NCBI GenBank assembly: GCA_009909065.1
Contig: JAAANZ010000027.1
Span: forward strand, 1 to 64,000
Source of the DNA: Alphaproteobacteria bacterium
Lineage (GTDB): Bacteria > Pseudomonadota > Alphaproteobacteria > Caulobacterales > Hyphomonadaceae
DNA length: 64,000 nt
Reading direction: 5' to 3'
The notes under the pieces are model-generated. The model saw nothing but the letters and a program-made list of their open reading frames with translations. It had not been told where the DNA came from and ran no database searches. The first letter of the stretch is position 1. Every line of letters starts with the position of its first letter. This document shows, one piece after another, positions 36,605-46,334 of the stretch. The position numbers were made by a program, and so were the translations under genes.

Positions 36605-37677
36605 CAGCTCAATCCCCCGCTCACGCTGGGCGTCAGCCAGGGACGGAAGCCGTAATGGCGTGTCCAGGCCGGATCGGCCTCGAAATAGGGGCGCAGGTCC
36701 GGCATGCCGTATTTGAGCATCGCCAGCCGGTCGACGCCGACACCGAATGCGAATCCCTGATGCTTGTCGGGATCAATGCCGCAATTCTTCAGCACATTGG
36801 GGTGGACCATGCCGCAGCCGAGAATTTCCATCCAGTCCTCGCCCTCGCCGATCTTCATCTGCCCGCCGGAGCGGTCGCATTTCACGTCCATTTCCGCCGA
36901 GGGCTCGGTGAAGGGGAAGAAATGCGGGCGGAAGCGTGCCTCGACCTCGTCGATCTCGAAAAAGGCCTTCACGAAATCGATCAGGCAGCCTTTCAGGTGC
37001 CCCATATGAACGCCGTCCTCGATGACGAGGCCTTCGACCTGGTGGAACATCGGCGTGTGTGTGGCGTCCCAGTCATTCCTGTAGACGCGGCCCGGCGCGA
37101 TGATGCGGATCGGCGGGGCCTCCTCGACCATGGTGCGGATCTGCACCGGCGAGGTATGCGTGCGCAGCACCTTCTGCGCGCCCTCCTTGTCGGGCGCCAT
37201 GAAGAAAGTGTCATGGGTCTCGCGCGCGGGATGGCCCTCCGGGAAGTTCAGTGCGGTGAAATTGTGCCAGTCATCCTCGATATCCGGGCCCTCGGCGACG
37301 GCGAAGCCCATATCGCCGAAAATGGCCGCGATCTCCTCGAAGACCTGCATCACCGGATGCAGCCGGCCGACCGGTTCGGGCCGCGCGGGCAGGGTAAGGT
37401 CGATCTTCTCGGCGGCGACCTGCGCCTCGAGGGCTTCATCTTCGAGCACCGCCTTGCGCGCCTCGATAGCGGCGGTCACACGCTCCTTCAGCGCGTTCAG
37501 CTTCGGGCCCATTTCCTGGCGCTCTTCGGGGCTCATCTTGCCGAGCGTCTTCATCAGGCCCGAGACGCGCCCCTTCTTGCCAAGCTCGGCCACGCGCACC
37601 GCATCGAGGGCGGCGAGATCGCCGGCATTCTCAATGGACGCAAGCGCTTCGGATTCTATCGTGGGGATGTCGCTCAT
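36604..37677 (-). CDS. pheS: Phenylalanyl-tRNA synthetase alpha subunit
   Basis: A 357-residue catalytic chain. An N-terminal coiled coil that grips tRNA precedes a class II core with [25 protein letters not shown] (motif 2 region), FEVEA-like [16 protein letters not shown] and [14 protein letters not shown] (motif 3). ATG 37677 is preferred over the preceding TTG. No phenylalanine-rich leader peptide is visible between rplT and pheS. Confidence 0.97.
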   Translation of the reverse strand: MSDIPTIESEALASIENAGDLAALDAVRVAELGKKGRVSGLMKTLGKMSPEERQEMGPKLNALKERVTAAIEARKAVLEDEALEAQVAAEKIDLTLPARPEPVGRLHPVMQVFEEIAAIFGDMGFAVAEGPDIEDDWHNFTALNFPEGHPARETHDTFFMAPDKEGAQKVLRTHTSPVQIRTMVEEAPPIRIIAPGRVYRNDWDATHTPMFHQVEGLVIEDGVHMGHLKGCLIDFVKAFFEIDEVEARFRPHFFPFTEPSAEMDVKCDRSGGQMKIGEGEDWMEILGCGMVHPNVLKNCGIDPDKHQGFAFGVGVDRLAMLKYGMPDLRPYFEADPAWTRHYGFRPWLTPSVSGGLS

Positions 37678-37798
37678 CAATCAGTCCCGCGCGCGCCGGC
37701 CCCGGAGGCAGGGAGCCGGTCCGGCTCAATCGTCTGTCTCTTCAGGGCACCCGGCATTCCCGACGATCCAGGCTGGCAAGCTGCAAAATCACGCGAGC

Positions 37799-38161
37799 CT
37801 AGCCGAGCGCCGCTTTCGCCTGTTTGACCACTTCGCCGAAGGCTTCCGGCTCGCGGATGGCGAGGTCGGAGAGCACCTTGCGGTCCATGTCGATGCCGGC
37901 CTTCTTCATGCCGTCCATGAAGCGACTGTAATTGAGCTCGCCGTCATGGGCGCGCACGGCGGCGTTGATGCGCTGCACCCAGAGCGAGCGCATCTTGCGC
38001 TTTTTCACCTTGCGGCCGACATAGGCATATTCGCCGGCTTTCCAGACAGCGGCATGGGCGGTGCGGAACGTGTTCTTGCGGCGGCCGCGATAGCCTTTGG
38101 CCTGGTCGAGGATCTTCTTGTGCCGGGCGTGCGCGGGCACCTTGTTGCGGGAACGGGGCAT
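37799..38161 (-). CDS. rplT: Ribosomal protein L20
   Basis: A 120-residue L20, an early-assembly protein of the large subunit, with the usual basic N-terminus ([14 protein letters not shown]) and the [12 protein letters not shown] segment. It lies 48 bp after rpmI and is probably autoregulated through that message, as is known for this operon in other bacteria. Confidence 0.98.
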   Translation of the reverse strand: MPRSRNKVPAHARHKKILDQAKGYRGRRKNTFRTAHAAVWKAGEYAYVGRKVKKRKMRSLWVQRINAAVRAHDGELNYSRFMDGMKKAGIDMDRKVLSDLAIREPEAFGEVVKQAKAALG

Positions 38162-38209
38162 CGAAAGCCTCCTGTCAGTCTCGGTTCAAATGATCAGCGC
38201 GCGGGGCGG

Positions 38210-38410
38210 CTAGAGCCCGTAGGGCAGGTATTTCCGCACCCGGGCCTCATCGGCCTTGGCGACAACGGAGGTGCCGCGATTCTGGCGGATATATTTGCCA
38301 TTGTGCGAAATCAGCCGGTGGCGCTTGCCGGCGACACCGTGTTTCAGCTTGCCCGAGGCGGTGAACTTGAACCGCTTGGCAGCGGCCTTCTTGGTCTTCA
38401 TCTTCGGCAT
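38210..38410 (-). CDS. rpmI: Ribosomal protein L35
   Basis: A 66-residue L35, recognised by MPKMKTKKAAAKRFKFTASGK and AGKRHRLISHN. It precedes rplT as usual. Unusually, an unrelated lipoprotein gene separates it from infC. Confidence 0.98.
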   Translation of the reverse strand: MPKMKTKKAAAKRFKFTASGKLKHGVAGKRHRLISHNGKYIRQNRGTSVVAKADEARVRKYLPYGL

Positions 38411-38556
38411 TTCAGCTCTCCTCTTGGCCGGGGCCCTTATGGAGCTCGCCCGGGCCGGTCATGTCATCGCTGCGGGGGCATGCCGTGCGCCCCGTCAGCC
38501 GGAAATCGCGGTGTATGTCCCAGATGCGGCCGGGAATCAACCGTCAATCGGCGCGC

Positions 38557-38922
38557 TCAGCCGCATTTGAAGCCGATCACCGTGCCGGCCTCATCGGTGA
38601 GGATATTCAGGCGCCGGGGCACATAATCCATGGTCACCTGCGTGTCCGGGCCGACGATGCGGGCCTGCTCGGGCAACTCGCCATCGGGAATCTCGTCCGC
38701 GGCTTCCCCGAGATAGCCGCGCAGGGGCGCAATCCCGCATCGGTCGCCGACACGGTCCAGGGCATCCATTTCGGGTTGCACCCTGACCTCGCCCTCGGGG
38801 GCGGTTTCAACCGTCTCGGCAGGCATTTCCGGTTCGGCAGGCGTTGCGCCCTCCTCGCTTCCGGGTGTCTGACCGCAGGCGCACAGTGCCAGCACGAATG
38901 ATCCGACCAGAATGTGTCTCAT
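38557..38922 (-). CDS. Peptidase inhibitor I78 family lipoprotein
   Basis: A 121-residue lipoprotein. The signal peptide ends at ALCAC, an acidic Pro/Glu linker follows, and the C-terminal 70 residues match inhibitor I78: CGIAPLRGYLG, then GPDTQVTMDYVPRRLNIL and DEAGTVIGFKCG. Members inhibit serine proteases in the envelope. The start is ATG 38922, with gaaaggg upstream. It sits between infC and rpmI, which are normally adjacent. Confidence 0.85.
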   Translation of the reverse strand: MRHILVGSFVLALCACGQTPGSEEGATPAEPEMPAETVETAPEGEVRVQPEMDALDRVGDRCGIAPLRGYLGEAADEIPDGELPEQARIVGPDTQVTMDYVPRRLNILTDEAGTVIGFKCG

Positions 38923-39047
38923 AACCCTTTCCCCTCTGTGTCCACCCCGCGACATCACCGGACAGGACGGGCGCATCGCGCCGGCAGTATAGGCGCCATG
39001 CAAGCATTGGTCGAATGAAAGTATCAGGAGACCGGGCGCGCCTCGCC

Positions 39048-39587
39048 TCAGCGCGGCGCCATGACCATGGTCATCTGGCGGCCTTCGAGCTTGGGCTCGA
39101 GCTCCACCTTGGCGACATCGCTGAACTCCTCCTTGACCTTCTGAAGCAGTTCCATGCCGAGATGCTGGTGGGCCATTTCGCGACCACGGAAGCGCAGCGT
39201 GACCTTGACCTTGTCGCCTTCCTCGAAAAAGCGCGTCATGGACTTGGTCTTCACCTCATAATCATGCGTATCGATGTTCGGACGCATCTTGATTTCCTTG
39301 AGGTCGGCCGATTTCTGCTTCTTGCGGGCCGCTGCCTTCTTTTTCTGCTCTTCGAATTTGAGCTTGCCATAGTCGATGATCTTGCAGACGGGAATGTCCT
39401 GGTTCGGTGACACCTCGACCAGGTCCAGCCCGGCTTCCTGGGCGGCATCGAGCGCTGCGGAAACGGGCATTTCACCCTGTTTCTCGCCATTCTGGTCGAT
39501 GAGCAGGACCTTCTCGGCGCGGATATCCCGATTGACGCGCGGTCCGGTTTTCTTTTGCGGCGGGGCCGCATGGGGTCTGCGAGCTAT
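39048..39587 (-). CDS. infC: Translation initiation factor IF-3
   Basis: A 179-residue IF-3 that keeps ribosomal subunits apart and checks start-codon fidelity. The N-domain has [17 protein letters not shown] and [12 protein letters not shown]; the C-domain has [17 protein letters not shown] and the end [12 protein letters not shown]. The only start that gives the right N-terminus and has a ribosome site is ATA at 39587-39585, with aggag 7 bases upstream; no ATG, GTG or TTG fits. Rare start codons are known for infC (AUU in Escherichia coli) and let IF-3 limit its own synthesis, so the same loop is inferred here. Confidence 0.93.
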   Translation of the reverse strand: MARRPHAAPPQKKTGPRVNRDIRAEKVLLIDQNGEKQGEMPVSAALDAAQEAGLDLVEVSPNQDIPVCKIIDYGKLKFEEQKKKAAARKKQKSADLKEIKMRPNIDTHDYEVKTKSMTRFFEEGDKVKVTLRFRGREMAHQHLGMELLQKVKEEFSDVAKVELEPKLEGRQMTMVMAPR

Positions 39588-39648
39588 GACAAATCTCCTT
39601 TTGCAACGACAGGGACAAAGCCGATTATGCCTTCGGTCGCGCCGTTCT

Positions 39649-40707
39649 TCAAGCACGGGGCCGCGGTGCGGGCAGGATATCGAGCGCGATGATCGCCTGC
39701 CAGATATCATCTGTGCTGATTTTCCTGAGCGTTTCGCCGTGGATGACAATGCTCAGCGCGCCCTGCGGCCGGTCGCGGTCGGGGTCATTTTGGCTCTGCG
39801 AGAGAACCAGCACCGTGGGCGTTCCCGAAAGTGCGGCCATGTGCACCGGTTCCAGCGCGCTGCCCAGGACGAACAGGGCCTGGCGGGCCAGTGCCGACAC
39901 CTGGAACAGGTCGGTACGACCGATCAGGTTTTTCGCCGAGGGCACGGCGCGGGCGATTTCGTGGCCGACGGGGCTCTCGGCATGTCCCCCGATCACTACC
40001 GGCTGCACGCCGGCCGCGGCGATTCGCCGGGCGATCTCGACATGGCGCTCGGCCGGCCAGCGCAGCGCCCGGTCCGCCTCTGACTGCACCGGCGCGTAGA
40101 GCATGAAGGAAGTGGCGAGTGAGAAATAGGCCGGTCTCAGCCGCGGCGGGTCGCCGAGAACCGGTGCGACCCAGCCGAGATCGGGCAGCGCCGGCGCGGA
40201 TGACGGCGCGCCGGCAAGGGCAGGTAGCGCCCCGGCCTGGCGCAGCTGGTCGGACAGGCGCTCGATCGTGGGCTGGCGCTCCCGGTTGGCCATGTCATGG
40301 GGCAGGGCGCAATCGGGCGCGGTTCCCGACCAGGGCGCGACCCGGCCCCGCTGGCGGCGCATCCGCTTGTACAGGCGGGCCGTCGTCTCGCTGGTCTCGA
40401 AATCATAGATGATGTCATAGCGCCGCGCGGCGAGATCACCTGCGAGCGCCTTCCGGGCCTTGCCATCGCCGGGAACGCCGCCGGCAATCACATCGTCGAA
40501 ATAGGGGCAGGCCTGCGCGAATTCCCGGTAGGCGGGGCGCGTGAGGCAGTCGATCCGGGCATGGGGATGGACCCGCCTGAGCGCTTCGACCGCGCCGAGC
40601 GCCAGGATGAACGGCCCGCGTTCTGCCAGGCGGATGACCAGGACGGCCCTGGCCTCCCGCCCGGGGTTGAGTGATTGAGGGTCTGTGCTCTTGATCCTGT
40701 CAGTCAT
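39649..40707 (-). CDS. Family 9 glycosyltransferase (heptosyltransferase-like)
   Basis: A 352-residue GT9 protein of the ADP-heptose:LPS heptosyltransferase kind. The N-terminal fold starts [22 protein letters not shown], and the donor-binding region includes [21 protein letters not shown]. It probably adds a sugar to lipopolysaccharide core on the cytoplasmic face. Start ATG 40707 with aagggcg upstream is chosen over a longer frame reaching 41052, which overlaps the next gene. Only 16 bp separate it from the upstream glycosyltransferase, so they form one unit. Confidence 0.88.
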   Translation of the reverse strand: MTDRIKSTDPQSLNPGREARAVLVIRLAERGPFILALGAVEALRRVHPHARIDCLTRPAYREFAQACPYFDDVIAGGVPGDGKARKALAGDLAARRYDIIYDFETSETTARLYKRMRRQRGRVAPWSGTAPDCALPHDMANRERQPTIERLSDQLRQAGALPALAGAPSSAPALPDLGWVAPVLGDPPRLRPAYFSLATSFMLYAPVQSEADRALRWPAERHVEIARRIAAAGVQPVVIGGHAESPVGHEIARAVPSAKNLIGRTDLFQVSALARQALFVLGSALEPVHMAALSGTPTVLVLSQSQNDPDRDRPQGALSIVIHGETLRKISTDDIWQAIIALDILPAPRPRA

Positions 40708-40723
40708 CTCGGCGCCCTTGGGA

Positions 40724-41938
40724 TCAGCGCGCCCCCAGCAGCTGTGAATACACGCCCAGCGTGGCTGCCTGAAGCCCGCGCTTCGAATAATTTGCAGCGA
40801 TATGGGCGCGTCCGGTTTCGCCAAGAGCTTTCCGCCCACGCTCGCCGAGCGCCACCAGTGTGCGGATGGCGCCGGCCAGGGCATGAGGGTCGCCGGGGGC
40901 AAAGCGTGTCCCGGTCTCGCCGTCGAGCACGATTTCCCGGGCGCCGCCATGATCGGGAGCGATGACCGGGCGCCCCATGGCCGAGCCCTCGGCCACGATC
41001 CGTCCGAATGCTTCCGGCCGGATCGAGGCGCTGATGACGATATCGGCGGCAAGGAGGGCGGCCGGCATGTCGGGGCTGTGGGGGGCGATGATGACGGCGC
41101 CCGTCAGGCCCGCCTCGGCGACATCGCGCTGGAGGGCTTCGACATAATCGGCGCGTCCCTGCGCATCGCCCATGCAGACCAGGACGCGTTCGGCGCGCTC
41201 TTCGTCGCTCATCCGCGCCAGCGCCGAGACCGCCAGCCTCTGGCCCTTCCAGTCGGTCAGCCGGCCCGGAAGCAGCAGCACCAGCCGGCGGTCATCCGGA
41301 TGCAGGCCCCAGGCGGCGCGCTGGTCCCGCGCGCGCTCGGGCGGTATGGTGTCGGGGTCGAAACTCATCAGGTCGACGCCGCGCTTGATGGTGACCAGGC
41401 GATCCTCGCCCAAGCCATGCACCGCGCGCACATGAGCGGCCATCCAGTCGGAATTGGCGATCACCCTGTCGCCCCGCGCCATCACGGAATTATAGAGGAT
41501 TTTCGCACGGTTCCCGCCGGAATAGGCCCCGTGATAGGTTGTCACGAACGCCGCGCCCGCCTTGCGCGCGGCCCAAAGGGCGCTCCAGGCCGGCGCGCGC
41601 GAGCGGGCATGGATCAGGTCAATGCCGCGTGCGGCGACGAGCGCGGCGAGGCGCCGGGAATTGGCGCGCAGGGTCAGGGGATTCTTCGAGCGCGCATCGA
41701 TACGGACCACCTCACCGCCCAGCGCTTCCAGGTCACGGGCCATGCGCCCGCCACGTGTCGCCACGAGGCTGCGGGCGCCGGCCTCCCGCAGCGCCTCGGT
41801 GATTTCCAGGACGGTGCGTTCGGCCCCGCCGGCATCGAGTTCGGGGATGGCCTGCAGAATCGTGCGTCCGGCCAGCTCCGGCAAAGGGGCTGGCGCGGCG
41901 CCGGTTGCGGGAGCGGGCGAATCGGGGGGCGGGCTCAT
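40724..41938 (-). CDS. Family 4 glycosyltransferase
   Basis: A 404-residue GT-B enzyme. The N-terminal half has PELDAGGAERTVLEI and the second half has LLLPGRLTDWKGQRLAV and the nucleotide-sugar site EAFGRIVAEGSAMGRPVIA (E-x7-E). It likely works on lipopolysaccharide or exopolysaccharide with the GT9 neighbour. ATG 41938 is preferred to the adjacent GTG. The region between it and ybgC, 42 to 86 bases from the two starts, must hold divergent promoters. Confidence 0.9.
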   Translation of the reverse strand: MSPPPDSPAPATGAAPAPLPELAGRTILQAIPELDAGGAERTVLEITEALREAGARSLVATRGGRMARDLEALGGEVVRIDARSKNPLTLRANSRRLAALVAARGIDLIHARSRAPAWSALWAARKAGAAFVTTYHGAYSGGNRAKILYNSVMARGDRVIANSDWMAAHVRAVHGLGEDRLVTIKRGVDLMSFDPDTIPPERARDQRAAWGLHPDDRRLVLLLPGRLTDWKGQRLAVSALARMSDEERAERVLVCMGDAQGRADYVEALQRDVAEAGLTGAVIIAPHSPDMPAALLAADIVISASIRPEAFGRIVAEGSAMGRPVIAPDHGGAREIVLDGETGTRFAPGDPHALAGAIRTLVALGERGRKALGETGRAHIAANYSKRGLQAATLGVYSQLLGAR

Positions 41939-42024
41939 CACCGGGGACAGATGCCATGGCGGGGGCGGACCATAAAGGCCTTAAGGCAGGTGACGCCGGC
42001 GCGCGGATCGATTATCCCGCCGCC

Positions 42025-42477
42025 ATGAGCCGAACTGATCGAGACACAAGCCGCTTCGACCGGCAGGGCCGCCACTGGTCGCGTGTCCGGGTCTATTATG
42101 AAGACACCGATTTCACCGGCATGGTCTATCACGCCAATTACCTGCGCTATTTCGAGCGCGGGCGCAGCGATTTCCTGCGCGAGGCCGGGGTCTCGCACAC
42201 GACCTTGCTCGAACGCGATGATCCGGCGGCCTTCACGATCGTGCGGGCCGAGATCGACTACCGCGCCGCGGCCCGCATTGATGACGAACTCGACATCATT
42301 ACCAGCTATCACGGCACGCAAGGCGCGCGGATCGTTTTTTCGCAGGAATGCCGGCGCGGCGATGAGGTGATCGCGACGGGCCAGATCATTGCCGTCCAGA
42401 TCCATGCCGACGGACGCCCGCGTCGTCCGATCCGCGAGATCACGGAACGGCTGGCGCGTCTGATCCCTCCAGGCTGA
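42025..42477 (+). CDS. ybgC: Acyl-CoA thioesterase YbgC
   Basis: A 150-residue hotdog-fold thioesterase; VYYEDTDFTGMVYHANYLRYFERGR contains the catalytic Asp of the family. It hydrolyses acyl-CoA or acyl-ACP and is linked to phospholipid metabolism at the Tol-Pal complex. First gene of the tol-pal cluster; a 224-bp gap to tolQ contains a small hairpin (ctgttt/aaacag, 42489-42503). Confidence 0.93.
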   Translation: MSRTDRDTSRFDRQGRHWSRVRVYYEDTDFTGMVYHANYLRYFERGRSDFLREAGVSHTTLLERDDPAAFTIVRAEIDYRAAARIDDELDIITSYHGTQGARIVFSQECRRGDEVIATGQIIAVQIHADGRPRRPIREITERLARLIPPG

Positions 42478-42701
42478 TTGCGCTGCATCTGTTTCAGAAA
42501 CAGGGTTGATTAACCAATACGGCCTAGGCAGTTGGCAACTGCACGCTGCGGCGCGGCTGCCCCGATTTCGTCAGAATTTCGGGTAAAGGCTGGCCGCGAC
42601 CGAAAACCAAGCCCGGCAGGCCGTGCCGGCACCGGGCGCCCGGCTGGATTGAATGCCGCCCTGTCCGGAACTCCGCAGGCCTGCCCAGAAAGAGGTAGCC
42701 G

Positions 42702-43430
42702 ATGATTCTCGCCCTGATGCAGGAAACCACAGTCACCGGCCTGGCGGCGGACGAAGCCGGGTTCTCCCTGATCGGATTGTTGCTCGAGGCCGACCCGATC
42801 GTGCAGGCGGTTCTGGTGATTCTCCTGATCGCCAGCATCTGGTCCTGGGCAATCATCGTCGAGAAATTCTTCGCGCTTGGCGGGGCGCGCCGTTCCTCGC
42901 GCAAGTTCGAGGAAAGCTTCTGGAACGGGAGCATGGAAGATATGGATGCCCGGCCCGGAGCCGGCAGTGATCCGGCCGCACGCGTCTTCGCCTCGGTCTC
43001 GCGCGAATGGAATGATGCGCGCCGCGGCATCGTTGCCGACGGGCATTCCGAGGCGCTCGTCAGCCGCGCCGAACGCACGCTTCGCGCCGCTGTCGACCGC
43101 GAGGTGACGCGCCAGAGCGGCGGGCTCGGCGTGCTGGCCTCGGTGGCCTCGGCCTCGCCCTTCATCGGGCTTTTCGGAACGGTCTGGGGCATCATGAACG
43201 CTTTCATCGAGATCGCCGAGCGTCAGGATACCAGCCTCGCGGCGGTCGGCGGCCCCATCGCCGAAGCGCTGTTCGCCACCGGGCTCGGCCTCATCGCGGC
43301 CATTCCGGCGGTGATCTTCTACAACAAGTTCTCGACCGACCTGAACCGGCTGGCCGACCAGCTGGACAGTTTCTCTCAGGACGTGCTGGTGCGGCTGTCG
43401 CGCCGTGTTCACGAACCGGCGGGGGTCTAG
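42702..43430 (+). CDS. tolQ: Tol-Pal motor protein TolQ
   Basis: A 242-residue inner-membrane proton-channel subunit with three transmembrane helices (AVLVILLIASIWSWAII at about 30-50, and two in GLGVLASVASASPFIGLFGTVWGIM and FATGLGLIAAIPAVIF). Together with TolR it energises TolA for outer-membrane constriction at division. The tolR gene starts 3 bp after its stop. Confidence 0.96.
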   Translation: MILALMQETTVTGLAADEAGFSLIGLLLEADPIVQAVLVILLIASIWSWAIIVEKFFALGGARRSSRKFEESFWNGSMEDMDARPGAGSDPAARVFASVSREWNDARRGIVADGHSEALVSRAERTLRAAVDREVTRQSGGLGVLASVASASPFIGLFGTVWGIMNAFIEIAERQDTSLAAVGGPIAEALFATGLGLIAAIPAVIFYNKFSTDLNRLADQLDSFSQDVLVRLSRRVHEPAGV

Positions 43431-43433
43431 GCC

Positions 43434-43883
43434 ATGGGCGTGCAACTGGGATCGGGGCGTGTGGCGCGCGGGCGGCGCGCCCTGAACGCCGAAATCAATG
43501 TCACCCCTTTCGTGGACGTCATGCTGGTCTTGCTTATCGTGTTCATGGTGACCGCCCCGCTGCTGGTGCGCGGCGAGGAAGTCAGCCTGCCGAAAACCAG
43601 TTCCGAGCAATTGCCGTCTGTCTCCCAGCAGCCGCTCTCCCTCACTCTGACGGCGGACGGGCGCATCTTCCTGAACAATGAGCGCGAGAACGAGGTCGCG
43701 ATCGGCGATCTGGGGCCCAAGCTGCGCGAGATCACCGGAGCGGGCTATGAGCAGCTTGTCTATCTCCGCGCCGACGAGACCGCGCCGCATGGTTTCGTGA
43801 TGGATGTCACCGCCCGGGTGCGCGGGGCGGGATATTCGCGCATTGCCTTCGTGACCGATCCCACGGGCGAGGGAGGGCGCTGA
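43434..43883 (+). CDS. tolR: Tol-Pal motor protein TolR
   Basis: A 149-residue ExbD/TolR protein: a cytoplasmic N-terminus, one helix with the protonatable Asp (NVTPFVDVMLVLLIVFMV), and a periplasmic domain ending with YSRIAFVTDP. It forms the stator with TolQ. Confidence 0.96.
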   Translation: MGVQLGSGRVARGRRALNAEINVTPFVDVMLVLLIVFMVTAPLLVRGEEVSLPKTSSEQLPSVSQQPLSLTLTADGRIFLNNERENEVAIGDLGPKLREITGAGYEQLVYLRADETAPHGFVMDVTARVRGAGYSRIAFVTDPTGEGGR

Positions 43884-43893
43884 GCGACAAGCG

Positions 43894-44802
43894 ATGATCC
43901 GTGGCCTGCCAGCTTCTCTCCTGATCCATGCGGCGGTGATCGCCTCGGGCTATATCGTCCTGCCCGGCCTGCAGCAGGACCTGGAAACAACTTATACCGC
44001 CGTGCCGGTCGACATCGTGAATGTCTCGCAGGTGCCCGATGTGGCCCCGCGTGTCGAACGCGACCGCGAAACGGTCGATGAGGCTGAAGAGGAAGAGCCG
44101 CCGCCCCTCGAGGAATTTCTCGAGGATCTCGATACGCTCCCGGGAGATGTGCCGCCGGAAGAGGAGGCGTTCGCCGCCGAGGAGGCAACGCCGCCCCCGC
44201 CGCAGGACGAAGAGGCCCCGCCCCTGCCGGACCCGCAGGCCGAGACCCGCGACGATCCCGAGCCGGAAGAGCCCGAGCCCGACCCGGCCGAGGAGGAAGA
44301 ATTGCTCGCGCGCCCGAGCGAGGAAGACGAGCTGGCCGACCTGCTCGGCGAGGCGTCCAACCTGTTCGACAAGACGCCGAAGGAGCCGGCCCGAGCCCCG
44401 CCTAAGGCGCCCGAACCCGAACAGGAACTCGAGGATGAGACGCCCGCGCCGAGCGAGGCGCGAAAAGGCGCCGGCGAGCGGCGCGGCGACACGACTTCGG
44501 TGATCGCCATGATCCAGTCGCAGATGACTATCTGCTGGGACGATGTCGATGACCTTCCGAATCCGGAACGCCTGAACGTGACCATCGAGATGACGCTGAA
44601 CCGCGACGGCACGCTCAAGCGCGATGCGCGCCTCGTCAAGCCGTCGCGCGCGCCCATCGGGGACCGCCCGATGCAGGTCGCGATCGAACGGGCCTTGCGT
44701 GCGGCGCGCAAATGCGCCCCCTATCGCCTGCCGGAAGAGGCGCTCGATTATTACGAGGACTGGGACGAGGTCACACTCAATATCGGTCCGGCCTACAAGT
44801 AA
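43894..44802 (+). CDS. tolA: TolA-like periplasmic linker
   Basis: A 302-residue TolA equivalent. The N-terminal helix (LLIHAAVIASGYIVLPGL) anchors it to TolQR; residues 45-200 are a Pro/Glu/Asp-rich linker instead of the long Ala/Lys helix of enterobacteria; residues 205-302 hold the TonB/TolA-like domain with MIQSQMTICWDDVDDLPNPE and two cysteines. Assignment rests on position and on this C-terminal domain. Confidence 0.9.
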   Translation: MIRGLPASLLIHAAVIASGYIVLPGLQQDLETTYTAVPVDIVNVSQVPDVAPRVERDRETVDEAEEEEPPPLEEFLEDLDTLPGDVPPEEEAFAAEEATPPPPQDEEAPPLPDPQAETRDDPEPEEPEPDPAEEEELLARPSEEDELADLLGEASNLFDKTPKEPARAPPKAPEPEQELEDETPAPSEARKGAGERRGDTTSVIAMIQSQMTICWDDVDDLPNPERLNVTIEMTLNRDGTLKRDARLVKPSRAPIGDRPMQVAIERALRAARKCAPYRLPEEALDYYEDWDEVTLNIGPAYK

Positions 44803-44830
44803 GAGACCCCGACAAGGAGCCTGAAGACCC

Positions 44831-46192
44831 ATGATCCGATCTTTCATCACCGCCCTGGCCATGGCCCTGGCATTCGCCCTGGCGCCCTTGCAGCTGGCCG
44901 GTGCACAGATCACCGTGAATGTCGGCGATGGCACCGCCAAGCCGCTGCCCATCGCCGTGCCGGAATTCAATGCCGAGCCGGGCGAAGCGCGTGAGTATGG
45001 CGACCAGATCGCCGAGGTGCTTCGCAGCGATTTGCGCCTGACCGGCCTGTTCGAGCTGAAGAAGCCCGAAGCCTTCATCCAGCGCGACCTCGATATCGGC
45101 GCCGAGCCGCGCTTTGCCGACTGGAAGATCATCCAGACCGATGCTCTGGTTGTCGGCGAGACCGAGATGCTGCCCGACGGGCGCCTGCGCGTGGCCTTCC
45201 GGCTCTGGGACATCTATGGCGAGCAGGTGATGCGCCTGGGCGGCCAGCCGGGGCGGCAATATGTGACCACGCCGGAAAACTGGCGGCGGATCGCCCACAA
45301 GATTGCCGACAGCATCTATACCCGCCTGACGGGTGAGGACGGCTATCTCGATACCCGCATCGTCTATATCGCCGAGACGGGTCCGAAAACCGCGCGCGTC
45401 AAGAAGCTCGCCATAATGGATGCGGACGGCGCCAACCAGCAGGACCTGACATCGGGCGCCCACACGGTGCTGACCCCGCGCTTTTCCACCTCGGACCAGG
45501 AAATCACCTATATGTCCTATGAGGGCGGCACTCCGCGGGTGTATCTGTTCAATATCGAGACCGGACGCCAGGAAGTGCTCGGAAATTTCGACGGGATGAC
45601 CTTCGCGCCGCGATTCTCGCCGGATGGGCGCAGCGTCCTGTTCAGCCAGGCGCGCGGCGGCAATTCCGATCTCTACATCATGGACCTGCGCACCCGTCAG
45701 GAGGAGCAACTGACCTCGCATCCCGATATCGACACCTCGCCCTCGATGTCCCCGGACGGGCGCCAGATCGTCTTCACCTCCGATCGGGGCGGCTCGCCGC
45801 AGCTTTACGTGATGAACCGGGATCAGTCGGCGCTGACCTGCCCGTCGGGCGGGCGCGACACGGCTTGCCGGATCACGTTCGGAGAGGGGCGCTACTCGAC
45901 CCCCGTGTGGAGCCCGCGCGGCGACCTCATCGCCTTCACCAAGCAATTGCGGGGGCGCTTCTATATCGGCGTGATTGGAACGGATGGCAAAGGCGAGCGG
46001 CTGCTGACCGAATCCTATCTCGATGAAGGGCCGACCTGGTCGCCGAACGGGCGTGTCATCGCCTTTTTCCGGGAGGCCAGACCCGGCGCGGGGCCGCGCC
46101 TGTGGTCCGTCGACCTGACGGGCAAAAATCTGCGCCAGCTTCCCACGCCCACGGATGCCTCGGACCCGGCCTGGTCGCCGCTGCTGGATTGA
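44831..46192 (+). CDS. tolB: Tol-Pal system protein TolB
   Basis: A 453-residue periplasmic protein with signal peptide (ending LQLAGAQ), an N-terminal alpha/beta domain and a six-bladed beta-propeller with repeated LTSG, PRFSPDGRSVLFSQ, PSMSPDGRQIVFTSDR and PTWSPNGRVIAFF motifs. It binds Pal and hands it to TolA. It is separated from pal by 142 bp. Confidence 0.97.
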   Translation: MIRSFITALAMALAFALAPLQLAGAQITVNVGDGTAKPLPIAVPEFNAEPGEAREYGDQIAEVLRSDLRLTGLFELKKPEAFIQRDLDIGAEPRFADWKIIQTDALVVGETEMLPDGRLRVAFRLWDIYGEQVMRLGGQPGRQYVTTPENWRRIAHKIADSIYTRLTGEDGYLDTRIVYIAETGPKTARVKKLAIMDADGANQQDLTSGAHTVLTPRFSTSDQEITYMSYEGGTPRVYLFNIETGRQEVLGNFDGMTFAPRFSPDGRSVLFSQARGGNSDLYIMDLRTRQEEQLTSHPDIDTSPSMSPDGRQIVFTSDRGGSPQLYVMNRDQSALTCPSGGRDTACRITFGEGRYSTPVWSPRGDLIAFTKQLRGRFYIGVIGTDGKGERLLTESYLDEGPTWSPNGRVIAFFREARPGAGPRLWSVDLTGKNLRQLPTPTDASDPAWSPLLD

Positions 46193-46270
46193 TGGCGGGC
46201 GGGCGATGCACTTGCGGTTGACCATGACATGTAAAAATTGAAATCCTCTACGGAAATTCCCGTCATGAAG

Positions 46271-46300
46271 TTGACATTTCCGTCCGCTAAGGCGTGATGC
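46271..46300 (+). promoter_or_regulatory. Possible pal promoter (-35 element)
   Basis: A perfect ttgaca lies at 46271-46276, 64 to 59 bases before the pal start, in an AT-richer intergenic patch. No good -10 hexamer is found at the right spacing, so this is a weak candidate for a separate promoter giving extra Pal, the most abundant product of the cluster. Confidence 0.25.
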
Positions 46301-46334
46301 GGACCGAGGCAGTAGCAATCTGGAGCGTTCAGAC

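Noticed and set aside
37681-37798. Phenylalanine attenuator leader before pheS
   Set aside because: There is no short frame rich in Phe codons and no terminator with a T-run; a 6-bp inverted repeat alone (37713-37727) is not enough.
46271-46300. Caulobacter-type housekeeping promoter (TTGAC...GCTANA) before pal
   Set aside because: The GCTAAG that follows is too close to the ttgaca for the known spacing, so the site is kept only as a weak candidate.
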